64,000 bases of DNA from Oscillospiraceae bacterium (GTDB lineage Bacteria > Bacillota > Clostridia > Oscillospirales > Acutalibacteraceae), in contig CAJTCS010000002.1 of the NCBI GenBank assembly GCA_910574995.1, forward strand, positions 1 to 64,000. The letters run 5' to 3'. Within the stretch, counting starts at the first letter, position 1, and each line of letters opens with the position of its first letter. A program made the position numbers and the translations under genes. This document shows, one piece after another, positions 1 through 7,749 of this stretch. The notes under the pieces were generated by a model, which had not been told where the DNA came from, searched no databases, and worked only from the letters and a program-made list of their open reading frames with translations.

Positions 1-4
1 AATG

Positions 5-187
5 TCACATCGTCAGGGTGGGGCCTTCCCGCAAATCTTCATAGACACTCTCCAAGTAAGTGCGGGGAAATTGTCCCTTCTCCAAGGACATCCCATGCCC
101 TAGTCCCTCGAGATAATCCCCCACATTTGCGTATTCCACGCCCTCCGCCGTGACGAGCGGTTGTCCCTGGTGAATAGTTAACGCGGT
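5..187 (-). pseudogene. Gene remnant without a start codon
   Basis: About 60 codons stay open on the minus strand between an in-frame stop at 188-190 and a TGA at 5-7. The translation is protein-like (it contains VTAEGVEYANVGDYLEGLG and ends REGPTLTM) but has no start codon and no ribosome binding site. I do not recognise the family. It lies just beyond the frameshifted ATPase gene in accessory DNA, so the simplest reading is the 3' end of a broken mobile-element gene. The function is unknown. Confidence 0.3.
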
Positions 188-260
188 TCAAAAGAATTTT
201 TATCTCTTTTGAACTGGCGGCTGCGCCGCCTGCTTGAAAATCGGGCTACCGATTTTCAAG
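186..260. repeat. Three consecutive perfect hairpins
   Basis: Three back-to-back inverted repeats occupy almost every base. The first has arms 186-195 and 205-214 (GTTCAAAAGA). The second has a GGCGG/CCGCC stem at 216-230. The third has arms 233-244 and 249-260 (CTTGAAAATCGG) with a GCTA loop. They lie immediately downstream of the minus-strand ATPase gene that stops at 269. None is followed by a clear T-run, so they are not textbook terminators. They could be a protected mRNA 3' end or the scar of a mobile-element end. Confidence 0.6.
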
Positions 261-268
261 CGCGTTTA

Positions 269-1736
269 CTATTGCACACAGCGGCGGACAATCTTCCCGA
301 ACCGTTTTTCAGTCAGCAACAGATTTTCTTCATTTATCAGATGCCTGCGCTGCTCGGGGATATTTTTTTCACTGTGCTTGACTTCAAACACGGCGCAGTA
401 ATTTTTCCGCTTGTCATAGACCACCATGTCAAACTCGCCCGCGGCAAATTGCAGCTTAAACACATTTTGCTCCGGGCCTGCGACTTTCATGGTTTCCAGC
501 AGGACGATATCCTCCAGCATACGCCCCCGCACTTCCCGCAGCATACGCTGTGCCGCAAGATCCTTTTCCCGTTCGCTGAAGGTTTGGAAGGTTTTATCCT
601 GCACAAGCGAGTAAACCAGCGCCTGTGCCTGGCAGTACCGCAGCCCCGGCTGGGTAATGAGGATATGCTCCAATGGCGCGCTGCCGGTGGTAGTCTCTAT
701 GGGGCAATTGACAATGAGGTCGAGGGCTTGCAGGTACTCTTTGATCTCCTGCACATGGGCTTCCGTGATGCCAATACTCTGTTCTTCCTGATTGCGGATT
801 TCTAATATCCCCTTGAGCCGCTCCGTCACGGCGGAAACGTCAATGGAGTCCAGAATGTCTGTGCGCTTTTCCGGGTTGCGCTCCCTGCGGAGGTTTTGCG
901 CCGCCAGCCCCAGGTCGTGGGATTTGAAGGGGCTTGTCAGCACGTCCAGCACGAAACGGTGGTTCATGTCCTCAATGACACGGTTGATGGCGCTGGTCAG
1001 CTCCCCCGCGTCATAAAGCTCTCTAAGGTGACGGAAATGCCCGCCATCCTCATAGCAGGAGAGGGAGTGCTGGATATTCCGGCAGATGGCGGTGTCGATA
1101 TACTTGCGCGTGCTTTCATCGTCCCGGAAGGAGGCTTCCTCCGCATCGAGGCCCCTGGTGGAAAAATCCAGCTCCCCGGCCCGCAATGTCCCTCCGTAGC
1201 GGATATATTCATCGACGCTGTCCCGGTGCAGGAGCCGGCAAAATTCCCGGTAGGGGATGAAGGTGGTGTGGAGCATAACGGCGCGGTCATATAATTCTTC
1301 CCGCTCCGCCAGCCAGAACCCTAGGGAATCTGTACCGGAAAGCACCAGCTTCATGCCAGAACTTGCATATACATCGGAGAAGAGGGCGGCGGAATCTACA
1401 AAGTCTTGCATGAGGGTGGCTTCGTCCAGGAACACATAAAGAAAGCCTTGTTCCTGGAGGGCCTTGATGTCCCGATTGACAGAGGCCATGGTGTCCGTGC
1501 GCTTTGCTTTGATGTAAACCGCCTTTTGCCGCTGTTCCTCTGTCATGTTCAAGATCGCCTGACGGAGCAAGGTGGTTTTCCCCGTCCGGCGCAGCCCATA
1601 AAGGAGGCACACCCTGTCCCTTCCCACGCCGTACAGGTATTGCTCCAGCTTGGCATAGCAGTCGCGTTTTTCCCAGCACGCCTTTTGCAAATTCCAAAAG
1701 TGCGCTTCCGGTTATCACATTTGTTTCAAATTCCAC
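269..1736 (-). pseudogene. AAA ATPase with C-terminal nuclease-like domain, frameshifted near its start
   Basis: The product resembles the archaeal-type P-loop ATPase family of the ATP-binding/DUF4143 kind, whose targets are mostly unknown. Visible motifs are Walker A GLRRTGKTT, Walker B FLYVFLDEA, and near the C-terminus a PD-(D/E)XK-like pattern, FDMVVYD...FEVKHSEK. The best start is GTG at 1736, with AGGAGG (1745-1750) eight bases upstream; that frame reads FETNVITGSALLEFAKGVL. It then runs out of frame with the ATPase body. Removing one base from the five-T run at 1667-1671 joins the two frames as GVLGKRDCYAKLEQ, which fits the family N-terminus. Without the correction the longest intact frame is 473 residues from a TTG at 1690. 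This may be a true mutation, programmed slippage or a sequencing error. It lies in accessory DNA beside a decayed conjugative element. Confidence 0.65.
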
Positions 1737-1978
1737 GCCGGACACCTCCTGTCTTGGGTAGATTTGTTGTACTCAGTATACCACATCTGGGTGGGGAAGT
1801 CGAGGGGAATGTGGGGCCTTAGCCCATCCGCATCCCGCTATCGCTCTGCTCCACTTCGTCTTCAGAGAGGCCCCTCATCGTTCACGGGCTGCATAAACTC
1901 TAAATGATGTACCGACATTACATCGAAAACACAAAGATTGATATTCGGAAGCTGAATCTATAAAAGGAGGGAAAACGC

Positions 1979-2821
1979 ATGGCGAAAATCAAAACAAAGC
2001 CGGGTAAAAAAGTTAAACACAGAACAACAAGCCCTTCTGTCGAAATTTGCTATGTAGCCTCCTTCTGGAGAGAGCACCTCCTTGATTTATATGTTGAAAA
2101 CGCAAAATTCCGAGAATCGGTAGATTCTGGGCGCTATGTTTATGTGGACGGAAGAATTGTTCTGAACTCTCCCAGATATATCACTTTCGTAGAGGGACAC
2201 GCTGAATTAAGGGAAGATATCAAAGACGATGTGCAGACTTATTGTCTGTACTATAGGCAAGAAATTGATTTTTCTGACAGAAAATCCGGGGTGGGTTCCG
2301 CTCGTGTCCCTTGGGGACACCCAATGTATAAGCCACGCCCTGGCGTGCTGTATCGGAGATCCGCAAAACTACCGAGACGAAAGATTCTCAAAAATGAACT
2401 TGAGGACGCAAAACGGATAGGTTCTGTCAATGATGTGACTCTGGATAATATTCTCGCAATCGTCGATGGTGGACATGGTCCCGGTGAAAGCTTCTCTGAG
2501 GCACTCGCTCGGTTTATGAACGAGAGTAGAATAACTGAAGAAGAACTCTCTGAACTCACCGGATTAGCACCCAAAACCATACAGCGTATGCGTAACCCGA
2601 ATCTACGGACATCGCTAAAATCCGTGATTGCTGTTTGCGTAGCTTTGAGTTTGGATTTGTATAACAGTATGTATCTCATCCACTTGGCAGGGTTTGAACT
2701 GACAAACAGCCGTGAGGATAAAGTGTATTATTTTATTCTGGGGTTTGCTTATAAGGAAACCGTGTACGACTGCAATCGAATGTTGGAGCGATTGCATATG
2801 AAACCACTGACCAAACTGTAA
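1979..2821 (+). CDS. Helix-turn-helix protein, first of a paralogous pair
   Basis: A 280-residue protein I cannot assign to a named family. Residues roughly 165-225 look like a helix-turn-helix of the XRE type (ITEEELSELTGLAPKTIQRM, then a second amphipathic segment). The C-terminus ends in a pattern VYDCNRMLERLHMKPLT that recurs in the next gene. The N-terminal 100 residues (REHLLDLYVENAKFRESVDS) also align with the next protein, so the two are paralogues over most of their length. The start is ATG with AGGAGG eight bases upstream. The gene heads an AT-rich three-gene operon whose base composition differs clearly from the GC-rich core, which suggests recent acquisition. A regulator or DNA-sensing role is inference. 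Confidence 0.75.
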   Translation: MAKIKTKPGKKVKHRTTSPSVEICYVASFWREHLLDLYVENAKFRESVDSGRYVYVDGRIVLNSPRYITFVEGHAELREDIKDDVQTYCLYYRQEIDFSDRKSGVGSARVPWGHPMYKPRPGVLYRRSAKLPRRKILKNELEDAKRIGSVNDVTLDNILAIVDGGHGPGESFSEALARFMNESRITEEELSELTGLAPKTIQRMRNPNLRTSLKSVIAVCVALSLDLYNSMYLIHLAGFELTNSREDKVYYFILGFAYKETVYDCNRMLERLHMKPLTKL

Positions 2822-2840
2822 AAGAAGGGAGCGTGTAAAA

Positions 2841-3614
2841 ATGACGTCTGGTAATGATACCCAGAAATGCAGAGAAACGATTCACACGCTCCCTTTACGC
2901 ATTTCCAAGAAGAGCATCTTTAGTTTGTACGAAAAATCCGAGGATTTCCGAAACGCCATTGACGACGGTGATTATATTTACCTCGATGGGCTGTTTGTAT
3001 TGCGCCCGTTGGCCGCTCTGTTTATTAAGAATGGTCTGGACATCAATGACTACATAAAAAAGATGGCATCTGTCGGGCTCATTAACAGTGCTGCAGATTA
3101 TTGCCTTGCTATAGAAAGCGTATATGTTCCTTATCCATACGACCCTAATGTTCTTCGTCACTCGGCAGGCTATATAAAAAGCGAGAGAATTATCCACGCT
3201 ACTAAGCGTGGCACCCTTAAGGACATCACAAAGGATGAATTTGAAGGTGTCCTTTCTGATGAGAACGAGCCAGCCAATGACTATACCACATGGCTCCGTT
3301 ATTTTATGAAACAGAAAAATGTGACAGATGAGTTATTAAAGGAACTCACTGGAATACCAGATCGAACAATTCGCGGTATAAGAAATACACCAGACAGACG
3401 CCCCAAACTGGAGTATGCTGTTGCCATATGTCTGGGATTGGGATTGCGTCCATCCGAGAGCGAAAAGCTGTTAAATGTTGCAGGCTACTGCATTCGACAA
3501 ACAAAGAAAGAAAAAGCATACCGCTACCTAATTGACTGTGCATATGAGGAAGGCGTGTATGAGTGTAATAGATTTCTCGAAAGAATGGGATTCGACCCCT
3601 TAACCATTCTATAG
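2841..3614 (+). CDS. Helix-turn-helix protein, second of a paralogous pair
   Basis: A 257-residue paralogue of the preceding protein, starting 19 bases after its stop codon with AAGGGAG in front of the ATG. The shared parts are an N-terminal segment (SLYEKSEDFRNAIDDGDYIY), a helix-turn-helix around residues 150-200 (VTDELLKELTGIPDRTIRGI) and a C-terminal signature VYECNRFLERMGFDPLT. The middle regions differ strongly, so the duplication is old or under diversifying selection. The C-terminal signature resembles the tails of some phage-type XRE/ImmA-associated proteins, which is inference. No peptidase motif (HExxH) is present. It is co-transcribed with its neighbours by spacing. Confidence 0.75.
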   Translation: MTSGNDTQKCRETIHTLPLRISKKSIFSLYEKSEDFRNAIDDGDYIYLDGLFVLRPLAALFIKNGLDINDYIKKMASVGLINSAADYCLAIESVYVPYPYDPNVLRHSAGYIKSERIIHATKRGTLKDITKDEFEGVLSDENEPANDYTTWLRYFMKQKNVTDELLKELTGIPDRTIRGIRNTPDRRPKLEYAVAICLGLGLRPSESEKLLNVAGYCIRQTKKEKAYRYLIDCAYEEGVYECNRFLERMGFDPLTIL

Positions 3615-3628
3615 AAGGAGGGATTTCT

Positions 3629-3841
3629 GTGGCTGACCGTTCGTTTAAGGAATACATTGGCAGTAGGTTTTATGACCAATTCTTCAATGCCATAAAATCG
3701 TATGTCATACAAAACCGCCATAATATCGAACTGAGTTCCCGCACGGTCAGTAGCGCTGATTACGCAGAACTCTCCGATTTTACCATAAAATTTATGGTGA
3801 ATTTAGATTATCTCTTTAGAAGTTCTTATATGTCGGTATAG
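3629..3841 (+). CDS. Small protein, third gene of the helix-turn-helix cassette
   Basis: A 70-residue protein starting at GTG with a strong AAGGAGG seven bases upstream and only 14 bases after the previous stop. It has no membrane segment or recognisable domain. It is moderately charged and rich in aromatic residues (RSFKEYIGSRFYDQFFNAIKS). Tight spacing makes it part of the same operon. Small proteins at the end of regulator cassettes are often partners or antitoxin-like, but nothing in this sequence proves that. Confidence 0.65.
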   Translation: MADRSFKEYIGSRFYDQFFNAIKSYVIQNRHNIELSSRTVSSADYAELSDFTIKFMVNLDYLFRSSYMSV

Positions 3842-3860
3842 CCCGTATTTTCGGGCTTTC
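3840..3860 (+). terminator. Probable terminator of the helix-turn-helix operon
   Basis: An AGCCCG stem (3840-3845) pairs with CGGGCT (3852-3857) around a TATTTT loop and is followed by a short TTTC. It overlaps the stop codon of the small third gene. The T-tract is weak. Confidence 0.5.
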
Positions 3861-3959
3861 CCGGCATTTTAGATATGGGGAGAAGTTCACATATACCTTT
3901 ATAACTTTTTAGGTTTTCCCTCTCAATGGTAGTAAAAGAAGTAGTAAATCCGTCTGCGG

Positions 3960-4064
3960 CTATGCTGCAATCAGCCTTTCCATTTCAGCCCTTGCGGAAG
4001 CGAAAGTTGCGTGTGCGTAATAGTTCAGCGTCATGGTGATATTGGAATGTCCCATGATATAGCT
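3960..4064 (-). pseudogene. Tyrosine recombinase (integrase) C-terminal fragment
   Basis: On the minus strand 33 codons read SYIMGHSNITMTLNYYAHA and so on, ending ERLIAA before a TAG at 3960-3962. GHSNITMTLNYYAHA is the classic C-terminal box of phage/transposon integrases: the second active-site His region followed by the catalytic Tyr (the second Y of NYY is the usual nucleophile position). The rest of the roughly 400-residue protein is missing. Directly upstream at about 4065-4085 the sequence passes out of frame into an adhesin gene, so a deletion fused the two. It is non-functional, and it marks this region as the remains of an integrative element. Confidence 0.8.
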
Positions 4065-4074
4065 TTACAGAGCA

Positions 4075-4558
4075 AGCCGAAAGGCGCATGGCTCTCGCCA
4101 GTGGTCTGGCTGGTGAGCTTGAACAGCACATTGGCAAACCTGTGCATATTGTCCTCGCCCACCTTCACAAAGTGCAAGTCGCCGCGCTTGACCTGGTTGT
4201 AAGCGGCGTTGCCCTCCCGGTACTCTTTAACGGAACCGTCATTCAGCACCTCAAAGGGCCGGATGGTCTTGTCGGTCCAGAGATAACCGGTGCCGGGTTT
4301 GCTCTCGGCCAACTCATAGGAGCCATAAGGCAGCGCCCGCACATCGGACTGCGCTACGCCGTCCTTGACTTCGATGGTCAGGCACACCTCGTCCGGCTGA
4401 TACAGAGCGCCGTCCACATAGACGGCATTTCGGCTCTTATTGGTGATTTCAAACAGAGTACCATCCAAACTAGCCATTCCCAATGGGGTCATGAGCAGAG
4501 ATTCCAGGTCGCGCTTCTCAATAAGAACCCCGCCCCGGACTACCTCATTCTCCGCTAC
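4075..4558 (-). pseudogene. SpaA/Cna-B type surface protein fragment
   Basis: About 160 codons encode parts of prealbumin-like Cna-B repeats: DGTLFEITNKSRNAVYVDG, LPYGSYELAESKPGTGYLW, and the start of a second repeat, DLHFVKVGEDNMHRFANVLF. Such repeats form the stalks of sortase-anchored adhesins carried by conjugative elements of Clostridia. Both ends are broken: the 5' end meets the VirB4 fragment out of frame, and the 3' end meets the integrase fragment. No signal peptide or LPXTG anchor remains, so this is a pseudogene. Its presence next to a sortase gene fits the original element, where adhesin and sortase would act together. Confidence 0.75.
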
Positions 4559-4562
4559 AAAG

Positions 4563-4718
4563 TTATTCCCGCACGGCCCACACACAGCGATAGCTGTCGC
4601 CGCAGATATAGTGGTCATTGTTAAACCGCACCACACCGGGCAGGATCATGTCCAGGAAGTCCTTCACTTCGATTTCATCGGCCCTTTCCGGGCTTATCTT
4701 CTTTTTCTTAAACATCAT
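4563..4718 (-). pseudogene. VirB4-like conjugation ATPase, N-terminal fragment
   Basis: About 52 codons start at ATG 4718 (or 4715), read MFKKKK and continue DEIEVKDFLDMILPGVVRFN and NDHYICGDSYRCVWAVRE. This is the beginning of the VirB4/TraE-type ATPases that power conjugative transfer in gut Firmicutes; the full protein is around 800 residues. The frame stops just after VRE, where the sequence switches to the adhesin remnant, so all of the ATPase domain is lost. It sits immediately after the sortase gene with GGAG in front of the ATG, which preserves the original gene order. Confidence 0.75.
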
Positions 4719-4726
4719 AGCATCTC

Positions 4727-5518
4727 CTATCCTATCCGTTCCCCCACCACGACCCACCTCCCGTCCTGCCGGGAGATGTCGCAGGTGGAGAGGGTAATAA
4801 ATTCTGCTGCCGATCCCCCCGGCCCCACATTATATTGGCTGTCGGCCTGCACCGTGTCCAGAAAATCTGCCTTGTTGTCAAAGTCTATAGACTGGTAAAT
4901 TTGCGAACGGTAGGCATTTGCCCGGCATACCGCAAAAATCTTGTATTGCCGGACGCCATCCAGCGTCTCAAAAAGGATGGTGCGGTGTCCCTCAAAATAT
5001 CCCAAATCCCCGTAGTGGATCAGCGCCGTGAACATGGAGCCGTCAAACTTGTTGTGGCTGTACAGGATCAGGTTGTCGCTGTCCAGGCTGCACCTTGCGT
5101 CCATGAACGGCACCCCGTAGGAGGAATATTCCCCGTCAAAGGCCGTCCGGAGATAGAACTCCGGGTCGGCGGGCGTCCACATGACCGGGTAGTCGATGGG
5201 CGTACCCGGCACCGTGATCCACCCCAGGCAGTTGGGGTTCAGGCTTTGCAGGGCCGCAATGTCGTGGACAGGCTCCAGGGTGGGGAGGGGTGCTTCCGGG
5301 TCTGCGCTGGGGGGAGGGGCGCTGTCCGGTTCCGGGTTCTGGCTGCCCGGCTCTGACGCTTTTGGTGGGATAGTCTCCAACAAAGTTGCCTCTGCCAACT
5401 GCTGGAATTTGCCCTGTTCCTCTTTGGACTCAATGAACTGCCGGGTAAACCAGAAAGCGGCCCCCATAGCCGCCACCAGGAACACAAAGGCCAGCAGCGT
5501 ACAGATGGTTTTCCTCAT
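4727..5518 (-). CDS. srtB: Class B sortase
   Basis: A 263-residue membrane-anchored transpeptidase that would join sorting-signal proteins to the cell wall. Residues 5-25 form a signal-anchor helix, followed by a Pro/Ser/Glu-rich linker (about 50-85) and the sortase fold. The catalytic triad is visible: His155 in LYSHNKFDGSMF, Cys246 in TLSTCD and Arg254 in GRWVVVGE, all in the order expected for class B. Its ATG overlaps the TGA of the preceding transfer-gene fragment (ATGA), so translation was coupled. It is the only gene of the decayed conjugative element that looks intact. Its natural substrate there, the Cna-B adhesin, is now a fragment, so it may be inactive in practice or serve other proteins. 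Confidence 0.85.
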   Translation of the reverse strand: MRKTICTLLAFVFLVAAMGAAFWFTRQFIESKEEQGKFQQLAEATLLETIPPKASEPGSQNPEPDSAPPPSADPEAPLPTLEPVHDIAALQSLNPNCLGWITVPGTPIDYPVMWTPADPEFYLRTAFDGEYSSYGVPFMDARCSLDSDNLILYSHNKFDGSMFTALIHYGDLGYFEGHRTILFETLDGVRQYKIFAVCRANAYRSQIYQSIDFDNKADFLDTVQADSQYNVGPGGSAAEFITLSTCDISRQDGRWVVVGERIG

Positions 5519-5805
5519 GCCTGCACCACCTTCCCCAAATCAAAATTGCGGATGCCATCCACATCCTCCACCCGTTCCCCGGCTGTAGAGGACTCGAAGT
5601 AAATGCCCAGCACCCGCTTGACGTCCTCCTTGCCCATGCGCCGCACTTCAAAGCCCCGGTCAGTGATATTTTTCTCAATCAGGTTGATGTCGTGGAACAC
5701 CAGCTCAGGCTTCTCATTCTTGGAAAAGCGCACCAAAAACAGGAACTGCCGGGCCGTGGACATCTCAAGCTGGATGCCGTCCAGGAAAGCCATGTCCTGT
5801 AGTTG
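5515..5805 (-). pseudogene. C-terminal fragment of a conjugative-transfer protein
   Basis: About 95 codons including MSTARQFLFLVRFSKNEKPE, VFHDINLIEKNITDRGFEVR and RMGKEDVKRVLGIYFESS, ending LGKVVQA. The style and position (just upstream of sortase B and VirB4) match accessory transfer proteins of Clostridial conjugative elements, but I cannot name the family with certainty. No start codon with a ribosome binding site is present. The 5' side passes directly into the methylase fragment in another frame near 5800-5815, so the gene has lost its first part in a deletion. Confidence 0.5.
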
Positions 5806-6360
5806 TAAGACAACAACCACAGCCCCTTGGCCTGCATGATTGTCTCGAACAGCCGGTAATGGTCCGACTCGGTGAAAATCTGGCCGGGATAGTAGTCCTC
5901 GGTAAAGTAGTAGGGCGGGTCGAGATAGAAAACCGTGTTAGGGGAATCGTTTGCCGGGACGATTTTCCCAAAGTCCGCGTTCTCAATGACCACATATTGG
6001 AGCCGGGCACAGATAGCGTCGATGAGCGGGAACGCGGCCCACATACTGCGGCCATTCCCGCCGAAGGTGGAGCCTTTCCCGGCGTAGCTTTGTTTTATCA
6101 CCTGATAGTAATCCGCCGCCCACTGCACCGGGTCGTGGTACTGGCCCAGCTTGATCTGCTCTTTTGTGAGAAGGAAATCCGCCTTGGAGTTGAGGACATA
6201 AGTCAACCCGTTCAAGTGCCGGGGCCGGGCCGATTCGATATCCGTGCTTTTCGTGCCCACAAACGGCTCCACCTGCTGCCAGAGCCGGTAGTCCGCCGTC
6301 AATAAAAAAAGGCCGCAGTAATTTTCTTCGTTGGCGTAGCCAACGAATGCGCAGACCCCT
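5806..6360 (-). pseudogene. DNA adenine methylase (Dam-like) fragment
   Basis: About 180 codons cover the middle of an N6-adenine methylase. Visible are NGLTYVLNSKADFLLTKEQI, a conserved YAGKGSTFGGNGRSMW region, and the catalytic DPPY motif in TVFYLDPPYYF. The frame is open through ENYCGLFLLTADYRLWQQVE without a proper start, so the AdoMet-binding N-terminus is gone. It runs out of frame after LWLLSYN at about 5810, where the next transfer-gene fragment begins. Conjugative elements often carry such orphan methylases against host restriction. It cannot be active here, because the family needs about 270-300 residues. Confidence 0.7.
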
Positions 6361-6401
6361 TGTGAAGCCCTATTTCCTTTTCAAACAGCACGCCGTGTGC
6401 A

Positions 6402-6509
6402 TCATTCCGGAAGATCATGCTTCCCACGCCCTTTCTGTTTTTTCTTTTCTATGTCCTTCTGGATGACTTTGGCCTCGGCAGGCTCCCGGTGGAAACCTGG
6501 GATCCGATT
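6402..6509 (-). pseudogene. Possible relaxase C-terminus overlapping another gene start
   Basis: On the minus strand 35 codons read GFHREPAEAKVIQKDIEKKK and end LPE before a TGA at 6402-6404. The Lys/Glu-rich tail resembles the ends of MobA/MobL relaxases. An ATG at 6418 overlaps it and opens MIFRNDAHGVLFEKE, similar in style to the start of small element proteins of the DUF6075 kind, but that frame soon fails. Both are guesses from short stretches. They fit the decayed element around them. Confidence 0.3.
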
Positions 6510-6631
6510 TCATCGAGCCGGCGGCGAGATGAACATCGTCTTCATCAAAGTTCTCGTATGACTATGCCCGATCGTTGTTTGTAAAGCCTGACACCTTGCC
6601 ATTCCTCCTTATAAAAGCTTTCCAGAAATGC

Positions 6632-6662
6632 AAAAAGGCCCACAGGTTTTTTCCTGTGAGCC
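6632..6662 (-). terminator. Rho-independent terminator, minus strand
   Basis: Arms 6637-6646 and 6653-6662 (GGCCCACAGG with one G-T mismatch) enclose a six-base loop. Read on the minus strand they are followed by TTTTT at 6636-6632. No complete gene lies just upstream, so it probably belonged to a lost gene or acts as a back-up for tRNA-Leu. The roughly 440 bases between the relaxase remnant and the tRNA hold only this, a second terminator and a short direct repeat. Confidence 0.7.
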
Positions 6663-6738
6663 TTCTCGAAAAAATTTTATTCGCTTGTTCTGTTTGGTTT
6701 GCTTTTTGCTCCGTGTGACGGTTCAACCCCGGTTTTTT

Positions 6739-6840
6739 GGGGTGGCATCTCCCAAAACACGTCATCCCGTGACGGTCGTTTTTTGGCCTCTTGAACGCCA
6801 AAAAACCGCGCCACAGCGCGGTTTTTCAGGGGTGGCATCT
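6739..6840. repeat. 12-bp direct repeat GGGGTGGCATCT
   Basis: Identical copies occur at 6739-6750 and 6829-6840, 90 bases apart, at the boundary between the decayed element and tRNA-Leu. Each follows a T-rich stretch. They may mark a small duplication or a slipped junction. They are not part of the tRNA. Confidence 0.6.
6800..6826 (-). terminator. Terminator downstream of tRNA-Leu
   Basis: An 11-bp perfect stem, AAAAACCGCGC (6801-6811) with GCGCGGTTTTT (6816-6826), has a CACA loop. On the minus strand it ends in TTTTTT. It lies 32 bases after the tRNA 3' end and is the expected terminator. Confidence 0.8.
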
Positions 6841-6857
6841 TTTTTGTATGCCATTCA

Positions 6858-6944
6858 TGGTGCCGCTAACCGGGGTCGAACCGGTACGGTATTTCTACCG
6901 AGGGATTTTAAGTCCCTTGTGTCTGCCAATTCCACCATAGCGGC
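6858..6944 (-). tRNA. tRNA-Leu (anticodon UAA)
   Basis: The minus strand folds as a class II tRNA. The acceptor stem is GCCGCTA/TAGCGGC, and the D-arm contains AATTGGCAGAC. The anticodon arm AGGGA-CTTAAAA-TCCCT carries UAA. A long variable arm follows, then the T-arm CCGGTTCGACCCCGG and an encoded CCA (6858-6860). It reads UUA codons. Its 3' end faces the decayed conjugative element, a common attachment-site arrangement. Confidence 0.95.
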
Positions 6945-7125
6945 ATATATATTAGTTTACCATACTCCGGATGCAAAATCAAGGCCTGCCGGAAAAAAAG
7001 CGGCTAAAGCGCATATAATACCCTGTTTATTTTTTATAAAACAACCGTTTTTTTAAATTACCCCCAGCTTTTGGCGGTGGGGGGCATGGCAAATCATTCC
7101 CATATGCTGCATGGCGCTGTCAGAA

Positions 7126-7329
7126 TCAGCTTTCCGTAAATTCGAACAGCTCTTCCACTGCCACATGGAAAACCTTTGCAATATCCATTGCCAGCTTTAG
7201 CGAGGGGTTATATTTCCCGTTTTCTAGATGTACGATTGTTTCGCGCCTTACATGTACCATTTCGGCCAATTCGCTTTGTTTCAAGCCCGCTTTTTCCCGG
7301 TATTCCTTAATTTTTGTTTTAAGAGCCAC
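7126..7329 (-). CDS. XRE-family transcriptional regulator (short, Cro-like)
   Basis: A 67-residue protein that is almost only one helix-turn-helix domain: [20 protein letters not shown] (recognition of the XRE fold), [20 protein letters not shown], then [18 protein letters not shown]. This is the usual size for YozG/Cro-like stand-alone repressors. It directly follows a small membrane-protein gene (one base between them), and the promoter of the pair carries an 11-bp inverted repeat, so autoregulation of a two-gene operon is likely by inference. Confidence 0.9.
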   Translation of the reverse strand: MALKTKIKEYREKAGLKQSELAEMVHVRRETIVHLENGKYNPSLKLAMDIAKVFHVAVEELFEFTES

Positions 7330-7330
7330 G

Positions 7331-7735
7331 TCAGATCCCCTTACTGTCCATTACCCAAAATATGATAGCCCGCACAATCGATAATACTAATATCATGCCC
7401 ACCAGCGCATAGCCTGCCATCCGCCCGTCTATGGCTGCGACAGCACAGGCAAAGGCGATTACCGTCGTAGCGGCCACCATGATTTTTAGCCCGATGGCGT
7501 CTGTCCTGCGCAGGTTTTGGATTGCCAGTTCGTCCTTTTCTTCCTTGCTATACTTGCGGATGCGGTCTGCCTGTATGGCAAAAAATAAGATGGTGAACCC
7601 GAAAACTACATTCTGGATTGTCTCGTAGTAACTCTGCCAATCCCGCCTGGCCCACATCCAATAATAACATACAAGGAGTACCGCGTAAATAATTTTTGTT
7701 CCAACTTTTTCTTTTAAGGTGACTTTTGACTTCAT
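7331..7735 (-). CDS. Small membrane protein partnered with an XRE regulator
   Basis: A 134-residue protein with four hydrophobic segments (about residues 13-30, 38-57, 83-103 and 108-128) and a charged cytoplasmic loop ([20 protein letters not shown]). The start is ATG 7735, chosen because GGAGG lies eight bases upstream. The combination of a DUF2178/DUF6442-like membrane protein with a short XRE regulator is recurrent in Firmicutes and of unknown function. It is transcribed from the TTGACA-17-TATATT promoter upstream. Confidence 0.8.
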   Translation of the reverse strand: MKSKVTLKEKVGTKIIYAVLLVCYYWMWARRDWQSYYETIQNVVFGFTILFFAIQADRIRKYSKEEKDELAIQNLRRTDAIGLKIMVAATTVIAFACAVAAIDGRMAGYALVGMILVLSIVRAIIFWVMDSKGI

Positions 7736-7749
7736 GCTCCATTCCTCCA

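Noticed and set aside
1938-1964. TTGATA-15-TATAAA as a promoter for the helix-turn-helix cassette
   Set aside because: The -10 box touches the ribosome binding site, so the transcript would start after it; spacing is also short.
6562-6801. A 79-residue open frame on the minus strand near tRNA-Leu
   Set aside because: It runs through one terminator hairpin and a direct-repeat copy, has no ribosome binding site and no protein-like composition.
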